From Tyzzerella sp963558545 (lineage in GTDB: Bacteria > Bacillota > Clostridia > Lachnospirales > CAG-274), in NCBI RefSeq assembly GCF_963558545.1, contig NZ_CAUWHO010000029.1, positions 1 through 26,795 of the forward strand: 26,795 bases of DNA. The letters are read 5' to 3'. Position numbers and translations under genes: made by a program. A model generated the notes under the pieces. It worked only from the letters and a program-made list of their open reading frames with translations. It was not told the origin of the DNA and searched no databases. Positions 23,300 through 26,795 of this stretch are shown here, piece after piece (within the stretch, counting starts at the first letter, position 1; each line of letters begins with the position of its first letter).

Positions 23300-24532
23300 T
23301 TAGTTAAGCTCTATTTGGTGGAAAACTTTCTTGCCCTTTTGTATTAATAATTTGTTATCTTTAAAATCGTCAAGAGTTATAGTATGTGTAATAGTATCTA
23401 TTTTAATATCATTTAATTTAATACCCCCTTGTTCAACAAGTCTTCTAGCTTCACTTTTAGAAGGGGCAAGTTTTAATGTAAGTAAAGCATCTAATATATT
23501 AATACCATTTTCTAAAGTATTTTTTTCTATATTTGTAGTAGGGATAGAGCCACCAGATGCACCACCTGCAAATAACGCATTAGAAGCTTCCATAGCTTTT
23601 TTAGCTTCTTCCTCTCCGTGTACAATGTTTGTAACCTCATATGCTAATATTTCTTTAGCTTTGTTTATTTCGCTACCTTCTAAAGCACCAAGCTTTCTAA
23701 CTTCGTCCATAGGTAAAAATGTTAAAAGACTTAAACATTTTTCTACGTCTTTATCGGAAACATTTCTCCAGTATTGGAAAAATTCGTAAGGTGTAGTTTT
23801 TTTAGGGTCGAGCCATACAGCACCTTTTTGTGTTTTACCCATTTTTATACCTTCACTTGTAGTTAAAAGTTTAAATGTAAGCCCATAAGAGTCTTTTTTA
23901 TCCATACGTCTTATAAGCTCAACACCTCCTATAATATTAGACCATTGGTCGCTACCGCCTAACTGAAGCTTGCAGCCATATCTTCTATTAAGCTCTAAAA
24001 AGTCATAGCTTTGCATAAGCATATAGTTAAATTCAAAAAATGATAACCCTTTTTCCATTCTGCTTTTAAAACATTCTGCAGAAAGCATACGGTTTACAGA
24101 AAAATGTACACCAACACTTCTAATAAAATCTATATAATTTAAATTTCTAAGCCAATCGGCATTATTAACTATAATAGCTTTATCATCTCCAAATTCTATA
24201 AAACGTGATAACTGATTTTTAAAGCAATTTAAATTATGCTCTATTGTATCCATTGTCATCATTTGACGCATATCTGTTCTATGAGAAGGGTCGCCAACCA
24301 TACCAGTACCACCACCAACAAGAGCAATAGGCCTATGCCCTGCCTTTTGTAGATGGCTCATTGCCATAACAGTTAAAAAATGTCCTGCTGTTAAACTATC
24401 TGCTGTTGGGTCAAATCCTATATAAAATGTAACACTTTCTTCTCCTAAAAGTTTTCTTACTTCATCTTCGTTTGTAGATTGCTCTATAAATCCTCTTTCT
24501 TTTAAAATATCATATACATTTTGGCTAGACAT
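23300..24532 (-). CDS. tyrS: Tyrosyl-tRNA synthetase
   Basis: A 410-residue class I synthetase that charges tRNA-Tyr. The HIGH-like motif is TAGH at residues 48-51 (FDPTADSLTAGH), unusual next to the more common HIGH; the KMSKS motif is KMGKT at 230-234. LGGSDQWSNI at 191-200 is the tyrosine-binding signature, and a C-terminal S4 RNA-binding domain (about 345-405; LAPSKSEARRLVEQGGIKLND) is present. AAAGGA precedes the ATG. Expression is controlled by the T-box leader directly upstream. It is followed by the PRC-barrel gene after a terminator-like hairpin. Confidence 0.97.
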   Translation of the reverse strand: MSSQNVYDILKERGFIEQSTNEDEVRKLLGEESVTFYIGFDPTADSLTAGHFLTVMAMSHLQKAGHRPIALVGGGTGMVGDPSHRTDMRQMMTMDTIEHNLNCFKNQLSRFIEFGDDKAIIVNNADWLRNLNYIDFIRSVGVHFSVNRMLSAECFKSRMEKGLSFFEFNYMLMQSYDFLELNRRYGCKLQLGGSDQWSNIIGGVELIRRMDKKDSYGLTFKLLTTSEGIKMGKTQKGAVWLDPKKTTPYEFFQYWRNVSDKDVEKCLSLLTFLPMDEVRKLGALEGSEINKAKEILAYEVTNIVHGEEEAKKAMEASNALFAGGASGGSIPTTNIEKNTLENGINILDALLTLKLAPSKSEARRLVEQGGIKLNDIKIDTITHTITLDDFKDNKLLIQKGKKVFHQIELN

Positions 24533-24569
24533 AATAAATTTCCTTTCTTAAATTAAAATATAGTAGAAT

Positions 24570-24780
24570 AAAAAACGGATACCCAAGCCCAAAGGACGAG
24601 AATACCCGTGTTACCACCTTAATTTATAATGTAAAACATTACCTCAAAAGCCTATAAAGGAGCAACCCTTAAATATTCAAAAGGTGTAGGTTCTTTTATT
24701 TGTTCTATTAGCCTTGCACCAACCGACTAACTCTCTTAGTTGTAACCAAATAAAGCTTTGTCCTTTATCATCATATTTAT
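24570..24780 (-). ncRNA. T-box leader of tyrS
   Basis: On the minus strand the T-box AAGGTGGTAACACGGG lies at 24605-24620, with an intrinsic terminator behind it (hairpin about 24576-24608, then TTTTTT) and a Stem I with an AAGAGAG K-turn motif. A plausible tyrosine specifier UAC is at 24686-24688 (context CCTACACC). The same region carries the competing antiterminator sequence, so uncharged tRNA-Tyr should allow read-through into tyrS. The tyrS start is 38 nt further on. Confidence 0.92.
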
Positions 24781-24844
24781 AATATAAAATTTTACATATT
24801 GTATCACATAAATAATATAAATGCAAGGGATATTATTAAAAAAT

Positions 24845-26056
24845 TTAAATATCTGTTGCAATATTAATAATTACCTCTACTGCTTTAACCATAGAGTCTA
24901 CACAAACGTATTCGTAAGGTCCGTGGAAGTTATGTCCACCAGCAAAAATATTAGGACAAGGCAATCCCATAAAAGATAACCTAGCACCATCTGTACCACC
25001 TCTTATAGGCTTAGTATAAGGTGTTAATCCTGTTTTTTGTATAGCATTTTTAGCTTTTTCTACTATGTTCATATTATCTTTTAATATATCGTACATATTA
25101 AAATAACTATCTTCTAAATTTAGCTCTAAAAGATTATTATATTTTTTGTTTAAGTTGCTAACTATATCTATTATAGTTTGTTTTTTATTTTTAAACTCTT
25201 CTTTATCAAAAGCACGGATAATAATATCCATAGTAGTTTTTTCTACATTACCTTTTATATCTGAAAGATGATAAAAGCCTTCATAGCCCTTTGTATTACT
25301 AGGGGTTTCATTTGGTAACATAGATAAAAATTCGTTGGCTACCATTGTAGAATTTATCATAACATTAGTTGCATATCCTGGGTGAACATTTTTACCAGTA
25401 ATATTAATAGTTGCATTAGCAGCATTAAAGTTTTCATAATTTATTTCTCCAGCACTACCACCATCTATTGTATATGCAAAATCACAGTCAAAATCTTTTA
25501 CATTAAAATATGTTACACCATTTCCTACCTCCTCATCTGGAGTAAAGGCAAGTTTTATCTCTCCGTGTTCTATTTTAGGGTTGTTTTTTAAATATTCAAA
25601 AGCAGTTAATATTTCTGCTACACCGGCTTTGTCATCTGCACCAAGAAGTGTAGTTCCATCTGTAGTTATAAGTTTTTTACCTATATACTTATTTAAAGAA
25701 GGAAACTCCTCTGGAGAAAGAACTATGTTTTTTAATACAATATCTTTACCGTCATAATTTTCTATAATGTTAGGTTTTATATCTTTTCCAGAATAGTCTG
25801 GACTTGTATCCATATGTGATATAAATCCTATTTTGGGTACATTTTTATTTGTTGTGGCCTTTAATGTTGCAATTACATATCCATTTTTATCTATTTTTAC
25901 GTCTTCTAGCCCTATATCTTCACATTTTTTAGCCAGTACTTTAGAAAAATCTCTTTGAGATTGCGTGGAAGGATAAGATGAAGAATAAGGGTCTGATGTT
26001 GTATCATATTTAATTAAAGTACAAAAATTATCTACAACTGTTTTTTCTATATTCAA
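24845..26056 (-). CDS. pepT: Peptidase T (tripeptide aminopeptidase, M20B)
   Basis: This 403-residue cytoplasmic dizinc aminopeptidase releases the N-terminal residue from tripeptides. Metal and catalytic residues are in place: His81 and Asp83 (SHMDTSPD), Asp141 or Asp142 (GADDKAG), catalytic Glu175 with Glu176 (TPDEEVGNG), Asp198 (TIDGG) and the C-terminal histidine in GGHNFHGPYE. RGGTDGARLSF is also typical. The start is TTG at 26056, supported by AAAGGAGG with 8-nt spacing; no ATG fits. The gene is monocistronic, transcribed away from the tRNA genes. The length is normal for the family. Confidence 0.96.
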   Translation of the reverse strand: MNIEKTVVDNFCTLIKYDTTSDPYSSSYPSTQSQRDFSKVLAKKCEDIGLEDVKIDKNGYVIATLKATTNKNVPKIGFISHMDTSPDYSGKDIKPNIIENYDGKDIVLKNIVLSPEEFPSLNKYIGKKLITTDGTTLLGADDKAGVAEILTAFEYLKNNPKIEHGEIKLAFTPDEEVGNGVTYFNVKDFDCDFAYTIDGGSAGEINYENFNAANATINITGKNVHPGYATNVMINSTMVANEFLSMLPNETPSNTKGYEGFYHLSDIKGNVEKTTMDIIIRAFDKEEFKNKKQTIIDIVSNLNKKYNNLLELNLEDSYFNMYDILKDNMNIVEKAKNAIQKTGLTPYTKPIRGGTDGARLSFMGLPCPNIFAGGHNFHGPYEYVCVDSMVKAVEVIINIATDI

Positions 26057-26358
26057 TGAGAATACCTCCTTTGAAAATTTTTATTTATTATAGTTACAAT
26101 ATTACTATATTTTAGGGTTAATTTTTACTAAATAAAAAAATATAAATATCTATTTTTAAATATAAACTACTTAAAATTTATTAAATTATATTATAAATAA
26201 TTATAACATTAAAAGAAAATGTTGTCCACTAAGGTATAATATTTACTAGTATAAATTTATTTATTAAAATTTTTATTAAATAAATTTATAAAATTTATGA
26301 CCAAAAAATACTATATATAATAGGAAGGAAAATAATTTTAAAAAAAATAAAAAAAGTG
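26057..26358. other. A/T-rich intergenic region with a 41-bp palindrome
   Basis: No gene is visible between pepT and the tRNA promoter. TATAAATTTATTTA (26250-26263) and TAAATAAATTTATA (26277-26290) form perfect 14-base arms with a 13-nt centre, almost all A/T. It could be a weak terminator or only base-composition coincidence. I found no convincing pepT promoter here. Confidence 0.5.
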
Positions 26359-26387
26359 TTGACATTTCTATTAAAGTCTTATATAAT
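26359..26387 (+). promoter_or_regulatory. Consensus promoter of the tRNA-Ser genes
   Basis: TTGACA (26359-26364), a 17-bp spacer and TATAAT (26382-26387): a perfect consensus vegetative promoter, typical of stable RNA genes, 51 nt ahead of the first tRNA. The leader contains a small TCCTTG/CAAGGA hairpin. Confidence 0.92.
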
Positions 26388-26438
26388 AAGTATTGTCCTT
26401 GAGGGAAAGAAGTTCTACAAGGAATTAATATTTAATAT

Positions 26439-26526
26439 GGAGGATTACCCAAGTGGTTGAAGGGTCCGGTCTTGAAAACCGGCAGGTCGTGAGAGCGGCG
26501 CCAGGGTTCGAATCCCTGATCCTCCG
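26439..26526 (+). tRNA. tRNA-Ser(UGA)
   Basis: An 88-nt class II tRNA. The 7-bp acceptor stem pairs GGAGGAT (26439-26445) with ATCCTCC (26519-26525), followed by discriminator G26526. The anticodon stem CCGGT/ACCGG holds the loop CTTGAAA with anticodon TGA (26473-26475), reading UCA and related serine codons. A long variable arm and the GGTTCGAATCC T-loop are present. CCA is not encoded. Confidence 0.97.
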
Positions 26527-26551
26527 TCATTTTGTCTTGACTTAGCTTTGG

Positions 26552-26640
26552 GGAGAAGTACCCAAGTGGCTGAAGGGGCTCCCCTGGAAAGGGAGTAGAT
26601 CGTTAATAGCGGTGCGTGGGTTCAAATCCCACCTTCTCCG
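26552..26640 (+). tRNA. tRNA-Ser(GGA)
   Basis: An 89-nt class II tRNA, 25 nt behind the first and probably co-transcribed. Acceptor GGAGAAG (26552-26558) pairs with CTTCTCC (26633-26639), discriminator G26640. The anticodon stem CTCCC/GGGAG holds CTGGAAA with anticodon GGA (26586-26588). A long variable arm is present; CCA is not encoded. Confidence 0.97.
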
Positions 26641-26677
26641 TTTTAACAAAAACAACTTTAAAAAAATAAAAAAGTTG

Positions 26678-26706
26678 TTGACAAGATGAAAAAAATATGT
26701 TAAACT
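26678..26706 (+). promoter_or_regulatory. Strong promoter, probably of an rRNA operon beyond the window edge
   Basis: Consensus TTGACA (26678-26683), a 17-bp spacer and TAAACT (26701-26706) are preceded by an A/T-rich stretch that could act as an UP element. Downstream, GAACATTGAAAACTAAATAAT (split here as GAACATTGAA and AACTAAATAAT) resembles sequence often found in clostridial pre-rRNA leaders. The window ends 89 nt later, before any rRNA sequence. Confidence 0.6.
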
Positions 26707-26795
26707 AATCTAGTCGTCAAAAAAAGTGGCAAAAACTAACAATATTGAACATTGAAAACTAAATAATCAAAAAAGTGAATTAAACAACCCGAAGA

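Overview
This window is A/T-rich chromosomal DNA from an anaerobic, probably spore-forming member of the Firmicutes, most likely class Clostridia. The signs are a YyaC-type sporulation protein, a YlmC/YmxH-type PRC-barrel protein, a reverse rubrerythrin, a clostridial 2[4Fe-4S] ferredoxin, two T-box leaders, strong AGGAGG ribosome binding sites, TTG starts and tRNA genes without an encoded CCA. The species cannot be named from the sequence alone. Nothing suggests a phage, plasmid, transposon or CRISPR locus: this is mostly housekeeping and redox metabolism, with several unexplained non-coding elements.

Layout. 1-1100: yyaC, then a long intergenic stretch holding a nested inverted repeat (883-1019). 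1123-4564 (minus): reverse rubrerythrin and the tldD-tldE protease pair. 4757-5143: a ferredoxin gene with a structured leader, encoding only 56 residues. 5152-5658: four near-identical 126-127-bp tandem repeats, without coding capacity, between the ferredoxin terminator and the pdxS promoter. 5826-7276: pdxS-pdxT, the glutamine-dependent pyridoxal phosphate synthase. 7352-8761 (minus): an AGCS sodium:amino acid symporter. 9041-12821 (minus): a T-box-controlled valS transcription unit, with a small two-helix membrane protein in front of valS (apparently starting at ATT) and a RibD/DHFR-like reductase behind it. 12900-14794: a siroheme nitrite/sulfite reductase facing a DUF1858 protein. 14969-18575 (minus): lepB, yjbQ and a poly-HAMP chemoreceptor. 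18836-21675: a TcyP-type cystine symporter followed by a CoA-disulfide reductase. 21784-24780 (minus): a methyltransferase, a PRC-barrel protein and tyrS with its T-box. 24845-26056 (minus): pepT. 26359-26795: two serine tRNAs behind a consensus promoter, then a strong promoter and a leader resembling those in front of rRNA operons, cut by the window edge.

How the genes fit together. Redox and sulfur themes recur: reverse rubrerythrin (peroxide removal), ferredoxin, siroheme reductase, the CxxC protein DUF1858, cystine uptake and CoA-disulfide reduction. Two aminoacyl-tRNA synthetases sense their uncharged tRNAs through T-boxes. I see no clear new multi-gene system. The features most worth a second look are the 127-bp tandem array, the 137-bp nested hairpin near 950, the ATT-start membrane protein ahead of valS, the attenuator-like ferredoxin leader, and the tyrS terminator that overlaps the ribosome binding site of the next gene.
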